This document shows positions 30,130 to 38,643 of a DNA stretch of 58,069 nt, piece after piece. The notes under the pieces are model-generated. The model did no database searches, was not told where the DNA came from, and saw only the letters and a program-made list of their open reading frames with translations. Each line of letters starts with the position of its first letter. The first letter of the stretch is position 1. Source of the stretch: Corallococcus carmarthensis (lineage in GTDB: Bacteria; Myxococcota; Myxococcia; Myxococcales; Myxococcaceae); the NCBI RefSeq assembly GCF_003611695.1, contig NZ_RAWE01000044.1, forward strand, positions 1 to 58,069. The letters run 5' to 3'. A program made the translations under genes and the position numbers.

Positions 30130-31434
30130 ATGAGCCCACGTCCCTCCTTCGCCTTGCCTTCGTCGCGGCCCCTGCTGGGACGGCGCGCATTGCTGGGATG
30201 GATGGGAGCCCTCGCCCTCTCTGGCTGCTCCCGGGAGGGAACGACGGGAGCGCGGACGAAGCCGCTTCAAGGACCTGCCCCCGGGTGGCGTGGATTGCTG
30301 TACCTCAAGCAGGAGCGTCCGGGTTCGCGGCGTGACTTGTGGATTCAATCCCTTGATGGGCTGCGGCACACCGCGCTCACGGACAGCGGGCGGCTGGCGG
30401 GCTGGAACCGTCACCAGGTGGAAGGCCCCCTCAACGGAGCATGCATCTCGCCGGATGGAACACGCGTGGCCTATGCGGAGCGCCATCCCGTCGCTTCGGA
30501 CAGAGCGGGCCTCGCGCCCGTGCAAGCATGGAACGTGCTGCTCGTGGTCAATGCGGATGGCACGGGCCGGCGCATCCTCGTGGACCTGCGTGACCTGCCC
30601 TCGCTGCCGGAAGGAACCCGGGCCAGCTCGTTCAGCTGGTCCTCGGACGGAAATCAGCTGGCCTACGCGCTGGAGCTGCCCGGCCCTGGCTGTGAGCTCC
30701 TGAAGCTGTACAGGGTGGATGCCGGGTCTGGCCAGGTGACTGACGTCCCGCTCAACCCCACCCAGGGAAAGTCCCAGCTGCTGGTCTGGTCCGCGCCCCG
30801 GAACGAGCTCGTGCTCACCCTTCAGTGCGGCTCCACCGGAGCGCAGCGCCTCGGGGTCCTGGATGTATCCACGGGCCATCTGCGGGAACACCCGGCGGAA
30901 TGGCCCGCCGTTTCGCCTGACGGCGCACATGCCCTCGTGGCAACCCCTGCTCCCGCTGGAAGAAAGGCATCACTGCTCACCCTCGATGACGCCTTCACCC
31001 CCGAGTCGTCATTGGGGACCTTCACGGGAAGGCTCAACTGGTACAACCAGCGCCCGGGGGGACTCTTCACGGCGGTGACGCCCGAGCCCCCGACGACGGA
31101 GTGCGCGGGAGTGACGCCCCCACCGCGGCGCTTCCATCGATGGGACCCCCAGACGCGCACGCATCCGCTGGTGCGCCAGGACGCAACCGCGTTCACGGTC
31201 CTGGCCTTCTCGCCTGACGACACCCAGGCCCTCGTGAACATCCTCGTTGGCCGGGACGACTCCCAACCTGGCTTCTGCGGTGAGGGCTGGCTCCAGCGGC
31301 TCCACCTCGTCCAACGGGACGACCTGGAGAGCGACCTTCCGCGTGAGCAACTCCTCGCGAGAAGCACGCCGCTGGGCCCCTCGACGCCGTGGCCGGGACC
31401 TTCCCATTCCTCCTACATTGGCTGGCTGCACTGA
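30130..31434 (+). CDS. Lipoprotein with TolB-like PD40 beta-propeller repeats
   Basis: This 434-residue protein has the N-terminus LGRRALLGWMGALALSGC, a twin-arginine-like segment followed by a lipobox (LSGC), so it is probably an anchored periplasmic or surface protein. The mature part has recurring PD40 blades: CISPDGTRVAYAE, FSWSSDGNQLAYAL, AVSPDGAHALVA and LAFSPDDTQALVNI. Such propellers scaffold protein contacts; no enzyme motif is seen. The ATG at 30130 starts the signal; the frame is open 23 codons further upstream without a leader. It is followed by a 260-bp region and another lipoprotein gene. Confidence 0.85.
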   Translation: MSPRPSFALPSSRPLLGRRALLGWMGALALSGCSREGTTGARTKPLQGPAPGWRGLLYLKQERPGSRRDLWIQSLDGLRHTALTDSGRLAGWNRHQVEGPLNGACISPDGTRVAYAERHPVASDRAGLAPVQAWNVLLVVNADGTGRRILVDLRDLPSLPEGTRASSFSWSSDGNQLAYALELPGPGCELLKLYRVDAGSGQVTDVPLNPTQGKSQLLVWSAPRNELVLTLQCGSTGAQRLGVLDVSTGHLREHPAEWPAVSPDGAHALVATPAPAGRKASLLTLDDAFTPESSLGTFTGRLNWYNQRPGGLFTAVTPEPPTTECAGVTPPPRRFHRWDPQTRTHPLVRQDATAFTVLAFSPDDTQALVNILVGRDDSQPGFCGEGWLQRLHLVQRDDLESDLPREQLLARSTPLGPSTPWPGPSHSSYIGWLH

Positions 31435-31505
31435 TTCGCGTCCTGATGATCACGGAACGCCAGCTTCAGGTTGGCCCAATCGTCATGGCAATCATCGACC
31501 CTCCG

Positions 31506-31521
31506 CCATGTCCAGACATGG
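31506..31521. promoter_or_regulatory. Operator-like palindrome upstream of a lipoprotein gene
   Basis: CCATGTC-CA-GACATGG is a perfect seven-base dyad with a two-base centre, lying in the 260-bp gap between two lipoprotein genes and about 175 bp before the second one's start. The surrounding bases (31440-31600) are less GC-rich than the genes around them. It could bind a dimeric regulator; no regulator is identified. Confidence 0.4.
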
Positions 31522-31695
31522 CAACCCAAGACATTGCCTTTCTCCTCCCCACCCAGACAGTCCAACGGGCACCGCGGCCCTTCAATCACTTCGGGTGAAC
31601 GGGCCCCTCCCCGTGTGGGCTCCAGGTGTCTTCCGCACGCACCCGGGGCTCTGCCATATTCCGTGGAGGTCGTCTTTTTCCGGGAGGAGTTCAAC

Positions 31696-32766
31696 ATGGT
31701 CCGCACCTCGAGCCTCTTCAGCGCCCTGCTCCTCGTGAGCGCCTGCCAGAAGCCCCCGGAGGCTTCCCCGGCCGCGCCTGCCGCCGCGCCGGAGGTGGCG
31801 CGGGTGAAGGTGGCGCCGTTCTCGTTGTCGGTGCTCCAGGACGCGGCGCCGTCGGGCTGTACGTGGCTGCGCCTGGAGTCGGACGGCAGACGCAGGGCGC
31901 TCGTCACGGTGGATGCGGCGTGTGACGGGCTGCAGCTCGCGTGGAGCGCGGATGGGAAGCACGCGGCGGTGCGCGACCCGGCCGGCAGCGCGCGGGGGCC
32001 CGGGCGCGTGTGGACGGTGGACCTGACGTCCGGGCAGGGCGCGGCGCAGCTGTTGCCCGAGGAGGGGCTGACGGGCGCGGTGGGGTTCGATTCGGTGGGG
32101 CGGCTGGTGGCGTTGACCGCGCACACGGGCGAGCTGGTGCGGCGCGACGACGCCTTCCTCTTCGAGGGCCGGCGCATCCCCCTCCCGGAGCTGGACGAGG
32201 GCGCGGGGCTCGCGCACGCGTACCGGCTGGAGGCAGGGGCCTGGAAGCGCATCGAGACGGTGGCCACGCGCGGTGACGCGGACGCGGTGTTCGCGCTCGC
32301 CACGGCGGAGATGCTGGTGTCCTCCACGGTGGCCGGGGACCCGGATGCGCTGGCGGCGCAGGGCCTGGACGAAGGCAGCCAGGACGCGGCCCGGCTGGAC
32401 GCGGTGGTGCCGCACCGGGGGCATGACGTGTTCGGCGGCTGGGCGCGCGTGGAGTCGCGGGGCGGCCCGCTGTTCGCGTGGCAGACCGCGGGCGAGCAGA
32501 CCGCGCTGATGATGCCGGTGCGCTGGGAGGTGGAGGACGGCCACCTGGGCGAACCCGAGGGCCTCGCCCTGCCCGCCCAGAGCCCCGTGCGGGTGATGGC
32601 GCGCGGGGACCTGCTGTTGCTCGCGGGCGCGACACAGGCGCGCGTCTACGACCTGGGCTCGCGGCGCCTGGCGGAGTCCTTCGATGGGTTCCGGGGCGCG
32701 CGCTTCTGGCCGGAGCCGGGTTCGCTGGTGCCGCACGGTGCCACCGCGGCGTCCGTGCAGCAGTAG
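31696..32766 (+). CDS. Lipoprotein, possible beta-propeller, unknown function
   Basis: This 356-residue protein has the N-terminus MVRTSSLFSALLLVSAC, a signal peptide with a lipobox (VSAC), followed by a Pro/Ala-rich linker. GGAGGAG sits seven bases before the ATG. The mature part has beta-rich segments with an occasional PD40-like turn (LQLAWSADGKHAAVRD). It is otherwise unlike the preceding PD40 lipoprotein and I do not recognise a family. It ends nine bases from the convergent dehydrogenase gene. Confidence 0.8.
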   Translation: MVRTSSLFSALLLVSACQKPPEASPAAPAAAPEVARVKVAPFSLSVLQDAAPSGCTWLRLESDGRRRALVTVDAACDGLQLAWSADGKHAAVRDPAGSARGPGRVWTVDLTSGQGAAQLLPEEGLTGAVGFDSVGRLVALTAHTGELVRRDDAFLFEGRRIPLPELDEGAGLAHAYRLEAGAWKRIETVATRGDADAVFALATAEMLVSSTVAGDPDALAAQGLDEGSQDAARLDAVVPHRGHDVFGGWARVESRGGPLFAWQTAGEQTALMMPVRWEVEDGHLGEPEGLALPAQSPVRVMARGDLLLLAGATQARVYDLGSRRLAESFDGFRGARFWPEPGSLVPHGATAASVQQ

Positions 32767-32775
32767 GCGCGAAGC

Positions 32776-33786
32776 TCAGGGGAAGGTGATGACCACCTTC
32801 CCGAACTGCGCGCCGCTCTCCAGGAACGCGAACGCGTCGGGGGCCTGCGCGAAGGGGAACACGCGGTCCACGACAGGATGCACGCCGTGCACGGTGAGGG
32901 CTCGGGCCAGGGCCTCCAGGTCGTCGCGGCTGCCCGTGGACACGGCCTGCAGGCGCACCACGCGGCTCAGCGCGGGCCGGATGTCGAAGCGCACGGTGGC
33001 GCTCTCCAGGAAGCCCACCAGCGTCACGGTCCCGCCCATGCGCACCGCCTCCACCGAGCGCGCCACGCCGTCGCCGCCTGCCACGTCCACCACGTGGTCC
33101 GCGCCCCGGCCGCCAGTGAGTTCGCGCACGCGCGTGGCCCAGTCCGGATGGGTGCCGGTGTGGATGCCTTCCGCCGCGCCCAGCGCCAGGGCCCGGCCGA
33201 GCTTCGCCTCGCTGCGCGACGTGACGAGGACGCGAGCCCCCGCCATCCGGGCGAGCTGGACGACGAACAGGGACACGCCGCCGGTGCCCTGCGCCACCAC
33301 GGTGTCCCCGGGCCCGACGTGCGCCTGGGTGAACAGGGCGTGCCACGCCGTCACCCCTGCGATGGGCAGCGTCGCGGCCTCCGCGTCCGAGAGGTGCGGT
33401 GGGGCGGCGATGCCAGCGTCCTCGTGCACGCAGGCGTATTCGCGCAGGAGTCCATCCAGCGGGCCGCCCAGCCGTCGCCGCGCGGTGTCCTCGCGAGGAG
33501 GGCCGCGAATCCAGTCCGGGACGTAGGAGGGAATCATGCGGTCGCCCACGCGGAAGCGCTGGACGTCCGAGCCCACGGCGACGACTTCGCCCACGCCGTC
33601 GGAGACGGGCACCAGCGGGCGGGAGAAGGCACCGTAGGTCCCGCGCAGGATGGCCACGTCACGGTAGTTGAGCGACACGGCGCGCAGGCGCAGGAGCACT
33701 TCACGGGGACCGGGCTCAGGCCGGGGCCGCTCCGTGAGCTGAAGGGCGCTCAAGTCGTTTCCAGGGTTCAGGACGTAGGTCTTCAT
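32776..33786 (-). CDS. Zinc-type MDR dehydrogenase/quinone reductase-like, without structural zinc
   Basis: This 336-residue MDR-superfamily protein has the N-terminal GroES-like fold (AVSLNYRDVAILRGTYG, VPVSDGVGEVVAVGSDV), GVTAWHALFTQAHVGPGDTVVAQGTGGVSLFVVQLAR as the nucleotide-binding turn (GTGGVS), and VDVAGGDG. The catalytic Cys and the four structural Cys ligands of true zinc alcohol dehydrogenases are not obvious, so a quinone-reductase-like NADPH oxidoreductase is more likely. The ATG at 33786 begins MKTYVLNPG. It is divergent from a LysR regulator gene, the usual arrangement for regulator and target, with a direct repeat in the spacer. Confidence 0.9.
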   Translation of the reverse strand: MKTYVLNPGNDLSALQLTERPRPEPGPREVLLRLRAVSLNYRDVAILRGTYGAFSRPLVPVSDGVGEVVAVGSDVQRFRVGDRMIPSYVPDWIRGPPREDTARRRLGGPLDGLLREYACVHEDAGIAAPPHLSDAEAATLPIAGVTAWHALFTQAHVGPGDTVVAQGTGGVSLFVVQLARMAGARVLVTSRSEAKLGRALALGAAEGIHTGTHPDWATRVRELTGGRGADHVVDVAGGDGVARSVEAVRMGGTVTLVGFLESATVRFDIRPALSRVVRLQAVSTGSRDDLEALARALTVHGVHPVVDRVFPFAQAPDAFAFLESGAQFGKVVITFP

Positions 33787-34128
33787 GGCGCTCAAGATGC
33801 ACCTGGGACGGGACTGCGGAAACGAACGTCGGTGCAGTCCGGACGTGCGGGAATGCACGGCATGCGGGCCAACCCATGCGGCGGGATGGGCCTGCCGCGC
33901 GATGGCACTCGAGACGTTGGAGGACGCAAGGCGCCTGGGGATGCGGCGGGATTCATCAGCCTTCGCCGCTGACATCCGGCGCCAGGCGTGACGGAGGCAA
34001 CGAGTGGAGACGCGAACCGGCCCCGCGCATGCCCGGCACGAGGTGAACCGTCACGGCGTGCCCGGCTCGCGTGGCGATGGCTGCGGGAATGAACGTGGGC
34101 ACCTGCCCACCGTGCGAGGATGCACGGC
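33787..34128. promoter_or_regulatory. Divergent spacer with an imperfect 60-bp direct repeat
   Basis: This 342-bp non-coding spacer lies between the dehydrogenase and LysR-regulator genes. Two segments, 33811-33870 and 34078-34137, align without gaps at 44 of 60 positions. The second copy includes the ribosome-binding site (GAGGA) and start codon of the LysR gene; the first carries a matching GGGAA...ATGCACGGCATG but leads into an unrelated 36-codon frame. The rest of the spacer shows no gene. Confidence 0.65.
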
Positions 34129-35010
34129 ATGCTGGCCTGGGACGACCTGCGCTTCTTCCTCGCCGTGGACCGCCACGGCACCCACGCGGCGGCGGGACGC
34201 GCGCTTCGCGTAGCGCCCACCACCATTGGCCGGCGGCTGGCCGCACTGGAGGACGCGGTGGGCGTCCGGCTGCTGCGGCGCACACCCGAGGGACTGGTGC
34301 CCACCGAGGCGGGACTGCGCCTCCGGGTCCATGCCGAGCGCGTGGAGGCGGAGGTGCTCGCGTCGGAGCGGGAGCTCACCGGCGCGGACCAGCGCGTGGC
34401 GGGGACGGTGCGCATCACGTCCGGAGATGGCCTGGCGGCGTACGTGCTCGCGCCCCGGCTGGTGGAGCTGCGCGACCGGCATCCGGACCTGGGGGTGGAG
34501 CTGCGCGCGGAACTGCGGGTGCTGGACCTGTCGCGCCGCGAGGCGGACGTGGCGCTCCGCATGTCCCGCCCCCGTGAGCCGGCGCTGCTCGCACGGCGGC
34601 TGTGCGACTTTCCCTTCCGCGTCTACGGGAGCGCGGCCTACCTCTCCCGCCGGGGACGTCCCGCGACCGTGAAGGAGCTGGCGCGGCATGACTGGGTGCG
34701 GCCGGATGCCACGCTGGAGGGGACGCCGCAGGAGGCCTGGCTGGAGCGGCACGTGCCCCAGGCCCGCACGGTGCTGCGCGCCAGCAACACCGTCACGCTG
34801 ATGGCCGCGTGCGCGGCGGGGCACGGGCTCGCGGTCCTGCCGGAGCTGTTCGCGCCCCATGAGCCCCGGCTGGAACCCCTGCTGCCCCGAGCCACGGGAC
34901 TGCCCACGCGCGAGCTGTGGGCCGTCACCCATCCCGACCTGCGCCACAACGCCCGAGTGGGTGCGGTGCTCACGTGGCTGGGGACACTGTTTCCCCGGCC
35001 CCGAGGATGA
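34129..35010 (+). CDS. LysR-family transcriptional regulator
   Basis: This 293-residue LysR regulator has an N-terminal wHTH (DDLRFFLAVDRHGTHAAAGRALRV with recognition helix APTTIGRRLAALE, quoted in two parts), a linker helix, and an effector domain (GTVRITSGDGLAAYVLAP, ALRMSRPREPALLARRL, AACAAGHGLAVLPEL). The ATG at 34129 has GAGGA eight bases upstream and begins MLAWDDLRFF, the usual family start; the ATG at 34120 has no such site. Divergence from the dehydrogenase gene suggests it controls that gene and itself. Confidence 0.93.
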   Translation: MLAWDDLRFFLAVDRHGTHAAAGRALRVAPTTIGRRLAALEDAVGVRLLRRTPEGLVPTEAGLRLRVHAERVEAEVLASERELTGADQRVAGTVRITSGDGLAAYVLAPRLVELRDRHPDLGVELRAELRVLDLSRREADVALRMSRPREPALLARRLCDFPFRVYGSAAYLSRRGRPATVKELARHDWVRPDATLEGTPQEAWLERHVPQARTVLRASNTVTLMAACAAGHGLAVLPELFAPHEPRLEPLLPRATGLPTRELWAVTHPDLRHNARVGAVLTWLGTLFPRPRG

Positions 35011-35013
35011 CGC

Positions 35014-35898
35014 TCAGAGTTGCCCTGTGCTCTTGATGGCCGCGAACACGATGGCGCCGTAGACGCCGCCGCAGAGGCAGCAGGAGAGCACGGGCACCAG
35101 GAGCGCGCCCGCCAGCGCCGTGCCCCAGCTGGTGCGGTGCAGCGTGCGGTAGGTGAAGGCGCGCAGGCCCATGGCCCAGAAGGGCGCGGCGTACACGGCG
35201 ACGAAGGGAATCACGCCGACGATGTACGGAGCCTGGGAGATGGCGTGCGCGCGCATCGTCACGGAGAAGCCGCGCTCCACGCCGCCCATGCGGAGGATGA
35301 GGTGGTCCAGGCCCGCGTTCACCAGCGTCATGCCGGTGCTGAACAGGGGCATGAGCACCGTCCAGGCCGCCATGCCCACCGTCATCCACAGCTTCACGGT
35401 CTTCGGATCCGCTCCGCCCGTGTCCGTCTCCGGGACGAACCCCATGATGATGCCGATGATCGCGGTGTAGACGATGCCCGTGGTCAGGAAGCCCGCGATG
35501 GCGGACAGGAGCACGAACATCATGGAGCTGCCCACGGGCGCGTCGGGGTTGACGCCCCGGAGCGTCTCCGTGGGCCGCATCAGCATGCCGAAGCACGTCC
35601 GCCAGAACGCCTTGAGCGTTCCCAGTTCCTCGCGCTGATCCCACGGCAACTGGCCCAGGGGTTCACGCTCGAGGCAGGTGGCGCAGACGGCGCCCTCCGG
35701 GCCCTGGCGCAGACAGCGGGCACAGGCGAACGCACCACAGCGCGGGCACGTGGCCACGCTCCGCCACTCGGGATGCACGGCGCAGACGGGCTCGGCGCCA
35801 CCGGGAGCCGGGGCCACCAGCAGCGAGGCCCCACACCGCGCGCACGTCTCCGCGCCGGGGGTGAAGGGAGCCTGACAGGAAGGACAGGAAGGCGTCAT
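35014..35898 (-). CDS. Zinc-ribbon plus B-box-like Yip1-type membrane protein
   Basis: This 294-residue protein has residues 1-30 as a zinc ribbon (CPSCQAPFTPGAETCARCG). Residues about 38-78 are a B-box-like cluster (CAVHPEWRSVATCPRCGAFAC, then CARCLRQ and CATCLE, given as landmarks). The rest has about five membrane helices (MFVLLSAIAGFLTTGIVYTA, PYIVGVIPFVAVYAAPF, ALLVPVLSCCLCGGVYGAIV) in the arrangement of Yip1-family proteins. This domain combination is recurrent in myxobacteria; function unknown. A GAGGA lies nine bases before the ATG. It stops three bases from the convergent LysR gene. Confidence 0.82.
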   Translation of the reverse strand: MTPSCPSCQAPFTPGAETCARCGASLLVAPAPGGAEPVCAVHPEWRSVATCPRCGAFACARCLRQGPEGAVCATCLEREPLGQLPWDQREELGTLKAFWRTCFGMLMRPTETLRGVNPDAPVGSSMMFVLLSAIAGFLTTGIVYTAIIGIIMGFVPETDTGGADPKTVKLWMTVGMAAWTVLMPLFSTGMTLVNAGLDHLILRMGGVERGFSVTMRAHAISQAPYIVGVIPFVAVYAAPFWAMGLRAFTYRTLHRTSWGTALAGALLVPVLSCCLCGGVYGAIVFAAIKSTGQL

Positions 35899-36063
35899 CG
35901 CCGCGCATCCTCGCACGGCTCGGGCACCGTCACGCGGGCGGCAGTGAGGACCCAACGCACCTCACGGGCAGACCGGTTCTCCGGCCCTGGCGAGGACTCC
36001 AGCGCTACCGGTTCCCCAAGCCCCCGGACCTCCATGAGGTCCACCTCCCGCCCGACCCGGCCC

Positions 36064-36164
36064 AAACCTGTCCGACTGTCGGACCAGTTTCCTCGGCCCG
36101 GATGGAGCGGAGGCATCCCCCAGCCATGACGGCTCTCCAAACCTGTCCGACTGTCGGACCGGTT
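36064..36164. repeat. Two copies of an extended palindrome upstream of the Yip1-like gene
   Basis: The 390-bp region 35899-36288 has no convincing gene. It contains two copies, at 36064-36090 and about 36139-36165, of a dyad centred on CTGTCCGACTGTCGGACC. GTCCGAC and GTCGGAC are perfect seven-base arms around a single T; extended arms pair at 11 of 13 positions. The first 22 bases of the two copies are identical, and the copies are 75 bp apart. Two ACCGGTTC half-site-like sequences lie nearer the gene (35972 and 36007). Either an operator pair or a dispersed REP-like element. Confidence 0.65.
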
Positions 36165-36288
36165 CGTAAGGTGCGCCGCGGACGGGGAGCCCCGGCGGGG
36201 TTCTCACCTTCTCATCCACGGGGACAGGCCTCATGTCCGAGGACCGGGAAGACATGCGTCCTCGCGACGCCCGGTGCGCGAGCGCGAC

Positions 36289-38643
36289 CTACGGCTCCGG
36301 CGAGGACTCCGGATCCACCGGCACCGAAGGGGACGTGCTCCCGGCCTTGTCCTGGGCCGGCGCGCTCCCCGAGGGTGCCACGACGCCCGTTGATTTCGGA
36401 GCCCGGGCCTCCTGCGCGGCCCGGACCTGACGGGCGCGCTTCGCCTGGGCCAGCGCCGTCTTCGCCGCGCCCGCGTCGCCCAGGGCCCGCTCACGCTTCG
36501 CCAGCGCGTCCCACAGCTCCGGCGCGTCCGGGTGCAGCGTCACCGCCGCTCGCAACAGGCCTCGCGCCACCTTGGGCGAACGCGTGTCCAACAGCCGCTT
36601 CAGGAAACCCGCGGGCGACAGCACCAGCGACCCCTCCGGCGTCTCGAACGCCTCGCGCACGTGGGGGATCGCCTCTGGCTCCCGGTCCGCCTCCATCAAC
36701 CCCACCGCCTGCGCCAGGTGCGCGTCCATCGACTCCGGATGCAGCTCCGTCGCGCGCTCCAGCCAGCGCATCCGGTCCGTGGGATTGCGCTTCGCCCGGT
36801 CCGCCAGCGTCAGCAGCTCGTCCGTGTAGTCCGGCCGCACCGCGGGGGCGCGCACCGCCGCCTCCTTCAGCGCGGGCCACAGCCGCTCCGGATCCTTCAT
36901 CGCCTCCAGCCGGCTGCGCTTCAGCGCCGGCACCTCCGCGCGCTTCCACCCCGCGACGAAGCGGGCCACGTCGCTGCGCACGGTCGGGCTGAAGCGCTCC
37001 GCCTCCGGACACTTCAACGTCTCGCACGCGGCCAGGTAGTCCGCGAAGAAGCCCGCGGCGCCCTGCGTCCGGTACGAGCGCAGCCGCTCCGCGCCCATCG
37101 CCCGCTCCACCGTGGCCGCCATGTGCGCGCCCACGCGGATGAAGAGCGACTCGCCGCGCGGCTCGTGCGCGCCGCGGATCCGCTCCATCGCGCCCCGGCC
37201 ATCCCGGGCAATGGCCGCCCGGTCGAAGAGCGAGGACACCTTCGTGAACGCCCCCGCCAGGTCCGTCTCCGCCGGCAGCGTGCCCGGCCCGCGCGTGGCC
37301 CAGTCGTGGTACGCGAGCCCGTAGCTGGCCAGCCGCCCCATGCCCTCGTACACGACCGCGTCCACGGGGTCCGTGAAGTGGCCGCCCCGGGCCGGCGCGC
37401 CCTCGTCCAGCGCCGTCTCCATCAACCGGATGGACAGCCGGCGCAGCCGCTTCGCCTCGTCCTCCACGTTGGTGGCGAGCGCGATGGCCGTGTCCTCCGC
37501 CGGCAACAGCACCAGCAGCGTCGTCGTCTCCGGCTGCCCGCCCGCGTGCGCCACGATGTAGTGGCCCCGCAGCGGATAGGTCGCGAAGCCCATGCCGTAG
37601 TCGGTGATGTGCCCGTCGCGCGTCACCATCGTCGCCTGCATGCGGCCCATCGTCTCGCGCGTCACCAGCGTGTGGTCCAGCACCGCTCGAGCGAAGCCCA
37701 GCAGGTCCTCCACCGTCGCGCGCGTACCGCCACCACCGAAGCGGCTGGTGACGTCCAGGAAGCGCGACGGCTTCAGCGCGGCGCCCGCCACGCGGTAGCC
37801 CACCGCCTGCTGCGCGTCGCGCGTGCTCATCTCGTCCAGGTCCGCGTGGCTCATGTTCGCGGGCCCGAAGACGTGGTCGCGCAGGTACTCGCGGTAGGGC
37901 TGGCCAGAGGCCGTCTCCACCGCCGCGCCCAGCAGGTTGAAGCCCCACGTCGTGTACAGGTAGCGCGTGCCCGGCTCCGACATGAGCGGCCGGTCCGCGA
38001 ACAACCCGATGGCCTCCTTCGTCGTCACCGGCTTCGTGTTGTTGCCGGCGCTCGGGCTGTCGTAGGTGGGCACCCCGCCCAGGTGGCCCAACAGCTGCCG
38101 CACCGTCACCGGCCACTGCTTCACCGGGTACTCGGGCACCAGCGTGTGGATGTCCGCGTCCAGGTCCAGCTTGCCCGCCTGCGCCAGCTGCATCACGGCC
38201 ACCGCCGTGAAGGACTTGGTGATGGACGCCATGCGGTACGTGGTGCGCACCGTGGCCGGCAGCTTCTTCGCCAGGTCGCGGTAGCCATAGCCGCTCATCC
38301 ACCGCTGGCCGCCCCGCATCACGCCCACGGACAGGCCCGCCGTGGGGCCCTGCTTCAGGTCCGCGCGCACCAGCGCGTCCAAAGCGCGCTGCACCTCTGG
38401 CGGGAACTCGGAGGCCTTCGTGCCCGGCTCCGGCGCGACCTTCGCGCTGGACTCCGGCGGAGACGCGGGCTTCGCGCCGGGCTCGGACGGCACGGCCTCC
38501 GGCTTCGCCGCCGCTTCTGCCTTTTGCGCGACGGCGGGCTCGCTCGACGCGGGAACGGACTTCGGCTCGGACGCGGCGGGCGCCTGCGCGAACGCGGGCC
38601 CTGCCGCCAACACCCAACACAGCGCGACAAAGAGCCGCTTCAT
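36289..38643 (-). CDS. Beta-lactamase-fold serine hydrolase with TPR-like C-terminus
   Basis: This 784-residue exported protein has a signal peptide (VLAAGPAFAQA, cleavage near 20), an Ala/Pro/Glu-rich linker to about 80, then a class C beta-lactamase/PBP-like domain. S140-I-T-K143 (MASITKSF) gives the catalytic Ser and Lys, Y230-T-T replaces the classic Y-x-N (the LACTB-like variant), and VAHAGGQPETTT gives the HxG-type third motif. From about residue 400 the chain is helical with TPR-like pairs. Such proteins are peptidases or esterases acting on peptidoglycan or peptides. Its ATG overlaps the stop of the SGNH-like lipoprotein gene by four bases, so the two are coupled. Confidence 0.88.
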   Translation of the reverse strand: MKRLFVALCWVLAAGPAFAQAPAASEPKSVPASSEPAVAQKAEAAAKPEAVPSEPGAKPASPPESSAKVAPEPGTKASEFPPEVQRALDALVRADLKQGPTAGLSVGVMRGGQRWMSGYGYRDLAKKLPATVRTTYRMASITKSFTAVAVMQLAQAGKLDLDADIHTLVPEYPVKQWPVTVRQLLGHLGGVPTYDSPSAGNNTKPVTTKEAIGLFADRPLMSEPGTRYLYTTWGFNLLGAAVETASGQPYREYLRDHVFGPANMSHADLDEMSTRDAQQAVGYRVAGAALKPSRFLDVTSRFGGGGTRATVEDLLGFARAVLDHTLVTRETMGRMQATMVTRDGHITDYGMGFATYPLRGHYIVAHAGGQPETTTLLVLLPAEDTAIALATNVEDEAKRLRRLSIRLMETALDEGAPARGGHFTDPVDAVVYEGMGRLASYGLAYHDWATRGPGTLPAETDLAGAFTKVSSLFDRAAIARDGRGAMERIRGAHEPRGESLFIRVGAHMAATVERAMGAERLRSYRTQGAAGFFADYLAACETLKCPEAERFSPTVRSDVARFVAGWKRAEVPALKRSRLEAMKDPERLWPALKEAAVRAPAVRPDYTDELLTLADRAKRNPTDRMRWLERATELHPESMDAHLAQAVGLMEADREPEAIPHVREAFETPEGSLVLSPAGFLKRLLDTRSPKVARGLLRAAVTLHPDAPELWDALAKRERALGDAGAAKTALAQAKRARQVRAAQEARAPKSTGVVAPSGSAPAQDKAGSTSPSVPVDPESSPEP

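Noticed and set aside
33862-33972. Small gene starting at the first copy of the LysR leader repeat (36 codons)
   Set aside because: No similarity to LysR or to any feature; more likely a by-product of the duplicated leader.
35962-36255. Minus-strand frame with repeated VRQSDRFG in the 390-bp intergenic region
   Set aside because: The repeats are simply translations of the DNA palindromes; there is no start site or homologous feature.
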